This document shows, one piece after another, positions 17,127 to 25,883 of a DNA stretch of 62,453 nucleotides (positions within the stretch are counted from its first letter, which is position 1; every line of letters starts with the position of its first letter). The DNA lies in NCBI GenBank assembly GCA_022842825.1, contig JALHOU010000005.1, positions 1 through 62,453 on the forward strand, given 5' to 3'. A program made the translations under genes and the position numbers. The DNA is from Rubrivivax sp. Its GTDB lineage: Bacteria; Pseudomonadota; Gammaproteobacteria; Burkholderiales; Burkholderiaceae_C. A model generated the notes under the pieces. It was given only the letters and a program-made list of their open reading frames with translations, made no database searches and had not been told where the DNA came from.

Positions 17127-18026
17127 TCAAGCCATCCCGGCGGTCAAGTCGAGCGTGACCTGCTCGACGATGGCATGGGCCTCGGCCTGCGGGAAGGTGT
17201 GGTCGGCCTGTGGCAGATCGACACGTCGCGCCAGCGGGTGCGCGAAGTTGCGCTGCCAGGCTGGGTTCATGTTCACCGTCTCGAGGAACTCCTTGGCCAT
17301 GTAGTCATGCTCGCTCAGGATGAGCAGGGTGCGTCCGCCTTGCGCCGAGAAGACGGCCCACGCATGTGCCAGGCGCGCGCCGAGTTCCGCGTCGTCGCCT
17401 TCGGCGGTGGCGGCCGGTGCCGGGATCGGGCCGCGCGCCGAGGAGGCGGCCCGCGCAGTCAGCCGCAGTGCGCGCCAAAGCTCCGACAGCGAGGTGATTG
17501 CCACGCCCCCGCGCAACAGCTTGCGCCAGAAGTCCGCCTGCAGGAGGCGTTGGACGTAGTAGTGCTTGACCCGTGTCACTGCTTGCGTGACATCGGTGCG
17601 CACCCAGGGGTTGACGAGAGCAAGCGCGCCGACTCGCGCGTCGCGCCTGCCCCGTACGTACAGCAGGGCGGCGGTGGCGCCGCCGCAGAGGCCCCAGATG
17701 GCAGCCGTACGCAGCGAGGGGACTTCGCGGAACAGGGCGTCCAGGGCGGCGCGAATGTCGGCGTCGAAGTCCTCGAAGTACTGGCGGGGCCCGCTGCTGT
17801 CGCCCATGCCGCGGGCGTCGAAGCGCATCGCGGCCACGCCGTTCTCGGCCAGGTGGCGCGCCAGACGAACGAACATCCGGTGGCTGCCGGCGCGGTACTG
17901 CGGACCGCCGACGACGATGAGCACGCCGCGGCGCGGCGGTTCCGCCGGCGCCTCCGGGGTGCTGACGATGCCGAGCAGTTCCTGTCCCGCGCACGGGAAC
18001 ACCACTGCCGTTTCGACGGCCTTCAC
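17127..18026 (-). CDS. Exosortase A system-associated hydrolase 1 (alpha/beta fold)
   Basis: Alpha/beta-hydrolase of 299 residues from a GTG start that overlaps the previous stop (GTGA). GPQYRAGSHRMFVRLARHLAE and RFDARGMGDSSG match the family found only with exosortase/EPS loci. The nucleophile elbow reads WGLCGGAT, so Cys replaces the usual Ser, as I recall for this family. The His is probably in QADHTFPQAE. The biochemical reaction is unknown. It lies between hydrolase 2 and the condensation-domain gene. Confidence 0.85.
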   Translation of the reverse strand: MKAVETAVVFPCAGQELLGIVSTPEAPAEPPRRGVLIVVGGPQYRAGSHRMFVRLARHLAENGVAAMRFDARGMGDSSGPRQYFEDFDADIRAALDALFREVPSLRTAAIWGLCGGATAALLYVRGRRDARVGALALVNPWVRTDVTQAVTRVKHYYVQRLLQADFWRKLLRGGVAITSLSELWRALRLTARAASSARGPIPAPAATAEGDDAELGARLAHAWAVFSAQGGRTLLILSEHDYMAKEFLETVNMNPAWQRNFAHPLARRVDLPQADHTFPQAEAHAIVEQVTLDLTAGMA

Positions 18027-18871
18027 GCCGGCTCCGTCGTCTCGAGCAACGAGCGCATCTGCTCGGCAGTGCAACGCACCAGCTCCGGCGCTTCCTCGAT
18101 GTCCAGCGTCTGCCAGAAGAGCGGGCCGTTGACCGCGGCGGTGCGAACGTCGATGCCGCTGGCGGACCACCGCTGCACGATGTTGAGCGAGGCCGGCAGC
18201 AACTCGGGCGGCGTCTGCGTGGACACCTCGAGCCACAGCACGCGTGTCGCCGCATCCGCCTTGGGTGCCACGAGTTGCGCGGCGCCGAGGCCCTGGGTGA
18301 TGCCTGGCCCCAGTGGATAGCCAGCCACCTCGACGGTGCGACCGGCGGCCAGTTCGGCCAGCAGCCCCTCGGTCACGCCCTTGGCGGCCCCCTGCTGCAG
18401 TTGCCCTGCCATCTTCAGGCGAAGGAATTGATGCAGGACGAGCTTGCCGTTGGGTTGCGGTTGCCAGAACAGCAGGTTCGCCGGCATGCCCATCTGTGCC
18501 AGGGCTTGGGTCACCACCAGGCAGCCGGACCGAGTTCCCCAAAGCGTGAGCGGCAGCGCAGCATCGGCGAGGCCCACCGCCCAGCGTGCGGTGTCGAGCA
18601 CATCGCCAACCCAGGCATCCCAGGTGGCGCTCGCGAGGTCGCCGCTGCTGTCGCCGCAGCCGGCAAGGTCGAGCTGCACGACGAGAAAACCCTCGTGCGC
18701 GAGCGCGCGCGCGCCCAGCGCCGCCATGCGGCGGCCCTTGTTCATCTCCTCGGCGAAGCCGGCGACGCCGACGACGATGCCGCGCGGAGCGCCCACCGGC
18801 TCGTGCAACACAACCAGGCGGCGCCCGCCGTGGGGCCGCACGCCGTCGCGGAAGGTGGCCCTCATGCCCAT
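18023..18871 (-). CDS. Exosortase A system-associated hydrolase 2 (alpha/beta fold)
   Basis: 282-residue alpha/beta-hydrolase relative. It contains GFAEEMNKGRRMAALGARAL and QLDLAGCGDSSGD, typical of the second hydrolase family of exosortase A clusters. The nucleophile elbow reads LWGTRSGCL, with Arg at the position normally held by Ser, so ordinary serine-hydrolase chemistry is doubtful. It overlaps hydrolase 1 by 4 bases and follows the acyl carrier protein gene by 43 bases, forming the operon ACP, hydrolase 2, hydrolase 1. Confidence 0.85.
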   Translation of the reverse strand: MGMRATFRDGVRPHGGRRLVVLHEPVGAPRGIVVGVAGFAEEMNKGRRMAALGARALAHEGFLVVQLDLAGCGDSSGDLASATWDAWVGDVLDTARWAVGLADAALPLTLWGTRSGCLVVTQALAQMGMPANLLFWQPQPNGKLVLHQFLRLKMAGQLQQGAAKGVTEGLLAELAAGRTVEVAGYPLGPGITQGLGAAQLVAPKADAATRVLWLEVSTQTPPELLPASLNIVQRWSASGIDVRTAAVNGPLFWQTLDIEEAPELVRCTAEQMRSLLETTEPA

Positions 18872-18914
18872 CGCACCGCAGCCGTGTCGTCGCGGCCGCC
18901 GCGCCGACGTTCCA

Positions 18915-19163
18915 TCAGCTCATGCGTGCGGTGACGAAGTCGCACAGCGAGCCCACGGTGGCGAAGGTCTCTCCGTCGATGTCGTCGTCGTCGACGATCA
19001 TGCCGAGGTTCTCTTCGAGTGCCGAGATCAGCGATACCACGGCCATCGAGTCCAGTTCGGGGATGGCGCCGAGCAGGGGCGTCTCGCGGGTGAAGGTGGC
19101 GCTGCGGCCTTCGAGGCTGAGCACCTCGTCGAGCAACCTCAGCACCTGCGTTTCAACTTGCAT
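18915..19163 (-). CDS. Acyl carrier protein, exosortase-associated type
   Basis: 82-residue acidic helical carrier protein. The phosphopantetheine site is the Ser of ELDSMAVV (Ser39). The C-terminal half is rich in Asp/Glu (IVDDDDIDGE). Exosortase A loci often carry an acyl carrier protein with an acyl-CoA ligase and a PLP decarboxylase; neither partner is next to it here. Its nearest partners are the two hydrolases and the condensation-domain protein. Confidence 0.9.
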   Translation of the reverse strand: MQVETQVLRLLDEVLSLEGRSATFTRETPLLGAIPELDSMAVVSLISALEENLGMIVDDDDIDGETFATVGSLCDFVTARMS

Positions 19164-19349
19164 CTTCTTCGCTCCAATCGAGCTGCGGACAAAGCAGGCG
19201 ATTCTAGGTATCGCACCTCGATGCGCTTGGGTGCGGGCGAGGGCCTGACAACTCCTTCACGGCCCGAGTGCCGCGCGCTGCGCCCCGTGCCCTTCGCGCA
19301 GCTCCCCGGGCCGGCACGCGGCGCATGACAGGGTCGCCGGCCAGGCGCC

Positions 19350-21002
19350 TCAGAACCAGGCGTGCAAGCCCAGCTGCGCCCAGCGGCGCCAGTACCGTGC
19401 GCCGGATCCACCCGTGCTGCCCAGGCCCAGCGCCTGGCCCGAGCCACCGGCCGACGCGCGCAGGCGCCAGGCCGGTGCCGGGTCCCAGCCCAGCGCCAGT
19501 TCCCAAAGGTGCGGCGCGCCGCGGCTGGCGTTGCCGGCACTGTCGACCTCGCGCGAACGTGCGAGTCCAGCGCGGGCCTGGAGCTCCCACGGGTGCCGCT
19601 CCCACTTGAAGCCGCTGACGAGACGGGCCTCGCCATAGGAGCGCGGATTCCAGTAGCCGCGATCGTCGGACCCCGGGGCGCCTTCCTGCGTGCGCTCAAA
19701 GCGGCTCCACTCGACGCCGAGGGTCCACCGCGGCCGCGTCAGCACGGCCCACTCGCCGCGTGCGGCCAGGCGCTCGCGTGTCGTGCCGTCGTCGAAGCGC
19801 AGGTGCGCGACGCCGCCGGCCAGTCCCAGGCGCCCGTCGCGCCGCCAGTCGGCGCCGAGCGAGGTCACATCGACGTGCACGCGATTGGCGAAGGCACGCG
19901 GTGTCTCGACGAGTTCGCGCGTGTGCTCGGCGTCGACGCGCCAGCGGTCGGCCGGCACCCACTTGATCCGCAATGTCGAAGTGAGCGGCCGCCACGCGCC
20001 GATGCGGTGCGCGCGCAGTACGAGCTGCGGCCACCACGTGCCGGCGGGCGAGTCGGGCTCGCCCAGGCGCAGCCGGCCCGACGCCTCGAGGGTCGTGGCA
20101 GCTGCGGCGCCGAGGTCATCGTCGAGGTCGAGCCGTCGCCCACCCAGTTCCAGCGTCAACGGCGCCAGCGCTTGCACGCCGGCGCCGAGCGACAGGCTGC
20201 GGCTGCGCAACGTGTCGCGGTCTTCGGCGACCTCGAGCGAGCCATAGGCGTACGGCGCGACATCGCGTGCGACGCGGAAGTCGCGCAGCCATGCAGCCTC
20301 AGGTTCGCCGGCCTCGCGCAGCAGCGGCCAGGCGCGATCTTCGTAGCCGGCCCAGCGCCAGGCACGTGCGAGGTCGAATCGCTCGGCTTCCGTGGCCGCC
20401 GGCGACCAGCGCCGGAAGACGGCGATGGCCTCGCGATGGCGCCCGGCGACGTTCAGCGCCTGGCCCAGCGCCCAGCCGAGCGCCCGATCGCCCGGGCGCA
20501 GCGCCGCCGCCTCGGCGAAGAGCGGCAGTGCGGTGGCCGCATCAGCGGACCACAGCGTCTGCCAAGCCAGCGAGGGCAGGATGTCGGCGCGCCGCGCGGG
20601 CGCCGTGGCCAGCGCCTGCCGGTAGAGCTCGGCCGCGCGCGCATTGCGGTCGGCCCAGCCGAAGACGCGCGCTGCCTCGATGAGCAGGTCGGCGTCGGCC
20701 GGCGCTCGCTGCACCAGCCGCTCGAAGAGGGGCAGGGCGGCGGCGAAGTCGCGGCGCTCGGTGGCGGCGCGTGCCGCGGCGAGATCGGGGTCCGCTTTGG
20801 CGATGGCCTCGCCAGTGGTTGGCGCGCCTGCGGCCGCGGCCTGAGTCGGCGCTTGAGCCACCCCTTGTGCCGAGGCACCACAGGCAAGGCCGGCCAGTGC
20901 GCCGGCGAGCAAGGCCCCGCCAAGGCCGATCGACACGCCCTGGCGGCGCGCTGAGCGCCATCGATGCAGCGCAGCGTCGTGGCGCCTTCGCGGCGGCCTC
21001 AT
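19350..21002 (-). CDS. pgaA: PgaA-like TPR/outer-membrane beta-barrel protein
   Basis: Predicted outer-membrane porin that exports a poly-beta-1,6-N-acetylglucosamine-type polymer (550 residues; E. coli PgaA is about 800). A signal sequence ends near GASAQ (residue about 46). Residues about 70-250 are TPR-like helices (PLFERLVQRAPADADLL, AELYRQALATAPARR). From about residue 270 the sequence alternates like a beta-barrel and ends in the aromatic GLHAWF, a typical last strand. The ATG overlaps the pgaC stop (ATGA). It is shorter than classical PgaA because of fewer TPRs, and pgaB is absent from the cluster. Confidence 0.8.
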   Translation of the reverse strand: MRPPRRRHDAALHRWRSARRQGVSIGLGGALLAGALAGLACGASAQGVAQAPTQAAAAGAPTTGEAIAKADPDLAAARAATERRDFAAALPLFERLVQRAPADADLLIEAARVFGWADRNARAAELYRQALATAPARRADILPSLAWQTLWSADAATALPLFAEAAALRPGDRALGWALGQALNVAGRHREAIAVFRRWSPAATEAERFDLARAWRWAGYEDRAWPLLREAGEPEAAWLRDFRVARDVAPYAYGSLEVAEDRDTLRSRSLSLGAGVQALAPLTLELGGRRLDLDDDLGAAAATTLEASGRLRLGEPDSPAGTWWPQLVLRAHRIGAWRPLTSTLRIKWVPADRWRVDAEHTRELVETPRAFANRVHVDVTSLGADWRRDGRLGLAGGVAHLRFDDGTTRERLAARGEWAVLTRPRWTLGVEWSRFERTQEGAPGSDDRGYWNPRSYGEARLVSGFKWERHPWELQARAGLARSREVDSAGNASRGAPHLWELALGWDPAPAWRLRASAGGSGQALGLGSTGGSGARYWRRWAQLGLHAWF

Positions 21003-22291
21003 GCCGCCTTCCCCGTGCGCGCCGTCTGCCAGCGCACCGGCTGCGCGCGTGGGCGCTTGAAGAGGTAGGGCATCGCGATCACGGTCGTCAAGGCCAGCAG
21101 CGCCCAGTAGACGATCGGGTACCAAACCGCATAGGGCAGGTAGCGCAGCACTTGCGAGTCGTAGCGACGGTCGATGAGCACGCCCGTCGTCAGCTGGGCC
21201 AGGCACAGCGTGGCGATCGACATGCCCCAGAGGTTGGGGATCGGGCTGGCGCCCACGGGCGGCAACCCGACCGCGTACGACAGGACCCACAGCGTCGTCA
21301 GGAAGACGAAGCACAGCGACCACAGGATGGACAGCGACGATTCCACGAACACCGGCCACAGGCGGCGGCAGTTCCAGGTGGTGAGCACGTCGCGGTGCTT
21401 GTGCAGCACCTGCGCCAGGCCGCGCGCCCAGCGCAGGCGCTGTTGGAAGTGGCCGCGGTAGCTCTGCGGCACCGTCATCCAGCAGATCGCGCGCGGTTCG
21501 TAGCGCACGTCGTAGTGCCGCTTCTGCAACTTCCAGGTGAGCTCGATGTCCTCGGTGGGCATGTTCGGGCTGAAGCCGCCCACGTCCACCACGGCGCTCT
21601 TGCGCAGTGCCGCCACGACGCCGGAAACGGTGACGATGCGGCCCCAGATCCGTTGCGCCCTGCGCAGCAGGCTGATGATCGAGGAGAACTCGACCGACTG
21701 CAGCCGCGCCAGGAAGGTCGTGGTGTTGAGCACGCGCGGATTGCCCGTCACTGCGGCCACGCGCGGGGAGTCGAAGTGCGGTACCACCCAGTTCAGCAGC
21801 TGCGCGTCTGGCTCGGCGTCGGCATCGAGCGCGAGCAGGATCTCGCCGCGCGCCAGCGGCATGGCATCGTTCATCGCCATGGCCTTGCCCTCGTTCATGC
21901 CCTTGTGCACCAGGCGCAGGCGCTCGTCGGCCAGCAGCGGCGACAGGGCGGCGATCGTGCCGTCGGTCGAGCCGTCGTCGATGACGATCACCTCGAAGGC
22001 CGGATAGTCCAGCGCCAGCATGGCGGCCACCGAGCGCGCGATCACGGCCTCCTCGTTGTGCGCAGGGACGAGGACGCTGACAAAGGGCCGCGGGCGCGGC
22101 GCCGCCGCGAAGCGCGACCCTTCCAGCGGCGGGGGCGGCGGCGGCGTCGCGTTCTCCCAGCGCCAGCGGAAGAGCAGGGCCGTGATGATCCACATGATGC
22201 TGGTGACGATCGGGTAGGCGGCGAAGAAGACCAGCACCACCCAGTACGGCTGCGACGTCTGCACGGCGAGCAGGAACTCTCCGATGCTCAT
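20999..22291 (-). CDS. pgaC: PgaC-like family 2 glycosyltransferase (poly-GlcNAc synthase)
   Basis: Processive membrane GT2 (430 residues). TM helices lie at about residues 15-42 and in the C-terminal third (four or five). The cytosolic domain carries VSVLVPAHNEE, VIDDGSTDGT, the DxD in LDADAEPD, TEDIELTWKLQ and QRLRWARG, the complete processive-GT set for UDP-GlcNAc polymerisation. A proline run (PPPPPP) links TM2 to the catalytic domain. ATGA overlaps on both sides tie it to pgaD and pgaA. PNAG synthases are activated by cyclic-di-GMP through PgaC/PgaD, which is likely here too. Confidence 0.92.
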   Translation of the reverse strand: MSIGEFLLAVQTSQPYWVVLVFFAAYPIVTSIMWIITALLFRWRWENATPPPPPPLEGSRFAAAPRPRPFVSVLVPAHNEEAVIARSVAAMLALDYPAFEVIVIDDGSTDGTIAALSPLLADERLRLVHKGMNEGKAMAMNDAMPLARGEILLALDADAEPDAQLLNWVVPHFDSPRVAAVTGNPRVLNTTTFLARLQSVEFSSIISLLRRAQRIWGRIVTVSGVVAALRKSAVVDVGGFSPNMPTEDIELTWKLQKRHYDVRYEPRAICWMTVPQSYRGHFQQRLRWARGLAQVLHKHRDVLTTWNCRRLWPVFVESSLSILWSLCFVFLTTLWVLSYAVGLPPVGASPIPNLWGMSIATLCLAQLTTGVLIDRRYDSQVLRYLPYAVWYPIVYWALLALTTVIAMPYLFKRPRAQPVRWQTARTGKAA

Positions 22292-22896
22292 TGGTGGGGC
22301 CGCGTGTCGCGGTCGTTCGCCGTCTCGCCGGCTGCCGCCACCGGGCGAGAGGCGGATCCAGCCGTCGGTGGCGATGGGCTGGCGCCGGTGTCTGCCTGAT
22401 CCCCTGTGGCGGCAGCCTGTGACGTCCCGGGGGCTGGCGCCGGCGGCTCTGGATGGGCCGCTTCTTCCGCTTCGACTGGGGGATGCGAACGGTAGGCAGC
22501 GCCACCCAGGTCTTGCTGGTAGAGCTTGCGCGACCCGTCGATGAAGATGCGCACGCGCTGCGCCCGCGCCAGCGAGCGGAAGTCGGCGACGATCTCGCGG
22601 CCGTTGAAGTCGACGCCGTAGGCCAGCGTGGCGGCGGGTACGCTGCGGCGCGGGCCCTTACGGCGGTGGATGCCGCGGTTGTGGAGGATCCACGACAAGG
22701 TGACCACGGGCACGACGATCGCCGCGCCGATCATCAGCAGCCGCAACTCGGAGAAGTCGGGCGTACCGCTCAGCACGCGGTGCCAGCCCCAGAAGAACAG
22801 CAACCAGCCGGCAACGATGGCCAGCCCGTGCACCACCCGACGCCAGCCCGCGAGGCCGGCGCCGCGCGGCGAGGCTAGGCGTCGGGTAGCGAGCAC
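22288..22896 (-). CDS. pgaD: PgaD-like membrane protein
   Basis: Small membrane partner of PgaC (about 202 residues). Two hydrophobic helices, HGLAIVAGWLLFFWGWHRVL and LLMIGAAIVVPVVTLSWIL, are followed by HNRGIHRRKGPRR and a Pro/Ala/Glu-rich tail, the shape of PgaD. The start is uncertain: the GTG at 22896 gives about 20 residues before TM1 and overlaps the upstream PEP-CTERM gene by 22 bases. The frame is open further upstream without plausible content. The stop overlaps the pgaC ATG. Confidence 0.75.
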   Translation of the reverse strand: MLATRRLASPRGAGLAGWRRVVHGLAIVAGWLLFFWGWHRVLSGTPDFSELRLLMIGAAIVVPVVTLSWILHNRGIHRRKGPRRSVPAATLAYGVDFNGREIVADFRSLARAQRVRIFIDGSRKLYQQDLGGAAYRSHPPVEAEEAAHPEPPAPAPGTSQAAATGDQADTGASPSPPTAGSASRPVAAAGETANDRDTRPHQ

Positions 22897-23861
22897 CGAG
22901 AGCGTTGACGGTGCCGCAGCCACCAGCCCCGGCGTGCCATCCCAAGGCACAGCAGTGCCATCAACACCAACGCGGCCGCCGGCGGTTCGGGCACCTGGGC
23001 TGTGGTGAGCAGGTTTTCGCCGGGCAAGAGGTTCCAGGTGCATCCGTTGTCGCAACCGCTGGCCCAACGCAGATCCACGACGCCGGCGCCGGCCCGGTTC
23101 CATGCCCCCAACTCAAAGCCGTACAGCCCTTCGGACAGCACGACGTTCTGATCGAAACCCACGCGGTCCCGCGGGTTCAGGAAGTCCCGGCCGATGCCCA
23201 ACTCCGTGCCGCCTGCGCCAATGAGCCGAAAGAAGAATCCGTCGTCGTGCAACACGCTGAAGTTGTATTCGCCGGGGTCTGTGATGCGGATGAATCCACT
23301 GTAGCGGGCGGTCCAGTTCTGCTGCGCCGGATCGCCCGCCTCGGCATTGTCGCAGTTGCCCAAGGCGGCGGCCGGCGTCAGGAAGGGAACGAGCGCGGCC
23401 GGGCCCCAGGTGGTGGTGTAGCACTCCAGGTAGCGAGAGTTCGCGTGGTTGATGGAGGCGAGGACGCCCTCGAAGCTCTGCAACAGTGCTCCGCTGGCGG
23501 CGCTGGCTTCGCCCGCAGCGGCCTGTTGGACCGCGAGCCAGTCGACCTGACCCCACAGCCCGGTGCCCCACGGAAACGTACCGATCGGCGCGCCGGTGCC
23601 AAAGCGGCGGCTGGGCTCGTCCCAAAGAACGGCGCTGCCGGTCCAGTCGTTTCGAATGCGGTGGAACTCGGCATCGGCACCCGCGCCCGCGCCGTACGTG
23701 CCTGCGTACTGAGGCGTCAGCACGTACGCCGCCGAGGCCGGCGGTGCCAGCGCTAGGAGGGTCATGGCAGAAACAAGCAGGCGCCTGGCCCAAGCGCAAG
23801 CGGTGGGGCGCGACCCGCGCCGGCCAAGCGGAAGGTCTGGCTCGATCGTGAACGAATTCAT
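22875..23861 (-). CDS. PEP-CTERM sorting-domain protein with PA14-like region
   Basis: Secreted protein predicted to be processed by exosortase A (about 328 residues). A signal peptide ends near PPASA. The C-terminus has [18 protein letters not shown] followed by Arg residues, the PEP-CTERM signal. The extra 15 or so residues after the Arg cluster are unusual. Residues about 180-230 ([20 protein letters not shown] then DGFFFR) resemble a PA14 carbohydrate-binding fold. ATG 23861 is used; an ATG at 23882 is also possible and neither has a strong ribosome site. It is the first gene of the pga-type operon, overlapping pgaD. Confidence 0.85.
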   Translation of the reverse strand: MNSFTIEPDLPLGRRGSRPTACAWARRLLVSAMTLLALAPPASAAYVLTPQYAGTYGAGAGADAEFHRIRNDWTGSAVLWDEPSRRFGTGAPIGTFPWGTGLWGQVDWLAVQQAAAGEASAASGALLQSFEGVLASINHANSRYLECYTTTWGPAALVPFLTPAAALGNCDNAEAGDPAQQNWTARYSGFIRITDPGEYNFSVLHDDGFFFRLIGAGGTELGIGRDFLNPRDRVGFDQNVVLSEGLYGFELGAWNRAGAGVVDLRWASGCDNGCTWNLLPGENLLTTAQVPEPPAAALVLMALLCLGMARRGWWLRHRQRSRCSLPDA

Positions 23862-24010
23862 GGCAAGTTCATGACATTGCATCAACCCGCAAGGTTAGCG
23901 GACGAAAGACGATCGACGCGGTCGAAAAGCGCCGTGGCCGTGCCGTATCCCTCGGCGCGGGTGCCCCATGGGCGGGGGCGGCCGGGAGCCCAATGACAGA
24001 ATCTTCGCCC

Positions 24011-25018
24011 ATGAAAGTACTCGTCACCGGCGCGGCCGGCTTCATCGGCAGCACCGCGACGCTGCGCCTGCTGGCGCGTGGCAACGAGGTTGTCGGCCTC
24101 GACAACCTCAACGACTACTACGAGGTGCAGCTCAAGCTGGACCGCCTGGCAAGGCTCACGCCGCACCCACGCTTTCGCTTCGTCAAGCTCGACGTGGCCG
24201 ACCGCGCTGGCATGGAGGCGCTGTTCGCGGCCGAGAAGTTCGACCGCGTCATCCACCTGGCGGCGCAGGCAGGCGTACGTTATTCGCTGAAGAACCCGCA
24301 CGCCTACATCGACAGCAACGTCGTCGGGTTCATGAACGTGCTCGAAGGCTGCCGCCATAACAGCGTGGCGCACCTCGTGTACGCCTCGAGCTCCAGCGTC
24401 TACGGCGGCAACACGCGCATGCCGTTCTCCGAGCACGACAGCGTCGATCACCCGGTGAGCATGTACGCGGCGACCAAGAAGGCCAACGAGCTGATGGCGC
24501 ACACCTACAGCCATCTGTTTGCGCTGCCGACCACAGGCCTGCGCTTCTTCACGGTGTACGGCCCCTGGGGGCGCCCGGACATGGCGCTGTTCCTCTTCAC
24601 CAAGGCCATCCTGGAAGGGCGGCCGATCGATGTCTTCAACCACGGCAGGATGCAGCGCGACTTCACTTATGTCGACGACATCGTCGAAGGCGTGATCCGC
24701 GTGCTCGACCGCGCCGCGGCGGCGAGCCCGGCCTACCGCGCCGAGGCGCCGGACCCGAGCACCAGCAACGCGCCGTTCCGCGTCTTCAACATCGGCAACC
24801 ACAACCCGGTGCCGCTGATGGACTTCATCGGCTGCATCGAAGAGGCGCTTGGCCGCAAGGCGCAGAAGAACCTGCTGCCGCTGCAGGACGGCGACGTGCC
24901 GGCCACGTACGCCGATGTCGACTCGCTGCAGGACTGGGTCGGTTTCGCGCCCGCCACCGACATCCGCTCCGGCATCGGCCGCTTCGTGGCCTGGTACCGC
25001 GAGTACTACAAGGTCTAG
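24011..25018 (+). CDS. UDP-glucuronate 4-epimerase (NAD-dependent, SDR family)
   Basis: Interconverts UDP-glucuronate and UDP-galacturonate for acidic polysaccharide (335 residues, the usual length). The Rossmann motif TGAAGFIG is at residues 6-13, [10 protein letters not shown] carries the catalytic Ser, and YAATKKANE gives the Tyr-x3-Lys pair. The ATG at 24011 gives the family N-terminus MKVLVTG; an ATG at 23993 with GGGAG before it would add six residues. It is alone on the plus strand between minus-strand operons. A UDP-glucose 6-dehydrogenase to supply its substrate is not obvious in the window. Confidence 0.9.
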   Translation: MKVLVTGAAGFIGSTATLRLLARGNEVVGLDNLNDYYEVQLKLDRLARLTPHPRFRFVKLDVADRAGMEALFAAEKFDRVIHLAAQAGVRYSLKNPHAYIDSNVVGFMNVLEGCRHNSVAHLVYASSSSVYGGNTRMPFSEHDSVDHPVSMYAATKKANELMAHTYSHLFALPTTGLRFFTVYGPWGRPDMALFLFTKAILEGRPIDVFNHGRMQRDFTYVDDIVEGVIRVLDRAAAASPAYRAEAPDPSTSNAPFRVFNIGNHNPVPLMDFIGCIEEALGRKAQKNLLPLQDGDVPATYADVDSLQDWVGFAPATDIRSGIGRFVAWYREYYKV

Positions 25019-25049
25019 TCGCGCCGGCCGGCAAGAGCCGGCGCGGCGC

Positions 25050-25883
25050 TCAGCGTGGCGGCGTCGCCGCCCGCGCTTCCTGCAGCAGGGCTTGCAGGTA
25101 CTGCACCGGGATGGCATAGGTGATTCCGGTGGGGGCCGACAGCGCCGTTTCGCGGCTGCCGCGCACCAGCACCATGTTGACGATGCCGATGACCTCGCCG
25201 GTATCGACGTCGAGTACAGGCCCGCCGCTGTTGCCAGGGTAGGCCGTGGCGTCGAGCTGCAGCACCTCGGCGTTGCCGGCACGCAGGCGTGCCAGCGCGC
25301 GCGGATCGAGCTGGGCCGCGCTCGGCGCGGGCAGCGCGGCAGTGGTGACGGAGGCGACGATGCCGCGGTGTGTGACGGGCGCGAAGCCCAGTGCGCCACC
25401 CACCGGAAACCCCATCAAGACGATCGCCTGGCCTTCGGCGACACGCGCCGCACCGGCGAGCGCCAGCGGCGCGAGTGGCGGGCCGTCCAGGCGCAGCAGC
25501 GCCAGGTCGTGCGCGCGGTCCACGGCCACGAGCGTCGCAAAGCGCAGGTCGCCGGCCTCGCGCCCGGGCGCTGCGCTTTGCGCCAGCACTGCCAGACGCA
25601 GCCCCGACTCGGCTTCCGTGGCGGGCAGCACATGCGCGTTGGTGGCAACGAGATGGCCGTCGCCGAGCACGAAGCCGCTGCCCCGGAAGCCGAAGCGCGG
25701 GCTCGCGGTGGCGCTGTAGGTGCCTATCGGCAAGACCGAAGGACGGGCGCGCGCGACGACAGCGCGCAGATCCGCCCGCGCCTCAGCTGGCTGCGCCAGG
25801 CCGCGGCCGCACCAGCCGGCGGCGAGCAACGCCGCGGCCTTCAGGCCACCCTCGAGCAGGGCGCGGCGCCGCGGCGGCCACAT
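25050..25883 (-). CDS. Trypsin-like serine protease (exported)
   Basis: 277-residue S1/DegP-like protease without a PDZ domain. The N-terminus has Arg-Arg-Arg and a hydrophobic stretch ending near GLAQ, so it is likely exported, possibly by Tat. The catalytic triad is visible as His in ATNAHVL, Asp in RAHDLALLRL and Ser in YPGNSGGPVLD. The ATG overlaps the prsT stop by one base (TGATG), so it is co-translated with the exosortase-system TPR lipoprotein. A role in processing or quality control of exosortase substrates is inference. Confidence 0.88.
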   Translation of the reverse strand: MWPPRRRALLEGGLKAAALLAAGWCGRGLAQPAEARADLRAVVARARPSVLPIGTYSATASPRFGFRGSGFVLGDGHLVATNAHVLPATEAESGLRLAVLAQSAAPGREAGDLRFATLVAVDRAHDLALLRLDGPPLAPLALAGAARVAEGQAIVLMGFPVGGALGFAPVTHRGIVASVTTAALPAPSAAQLDPRALARLRAGNAEVLQLDATAYPGNSGGPVLDVDTGEVIGIVNMVLVRGSRETALSAPTGITYAIPVQYLQALLQEARAATPPR

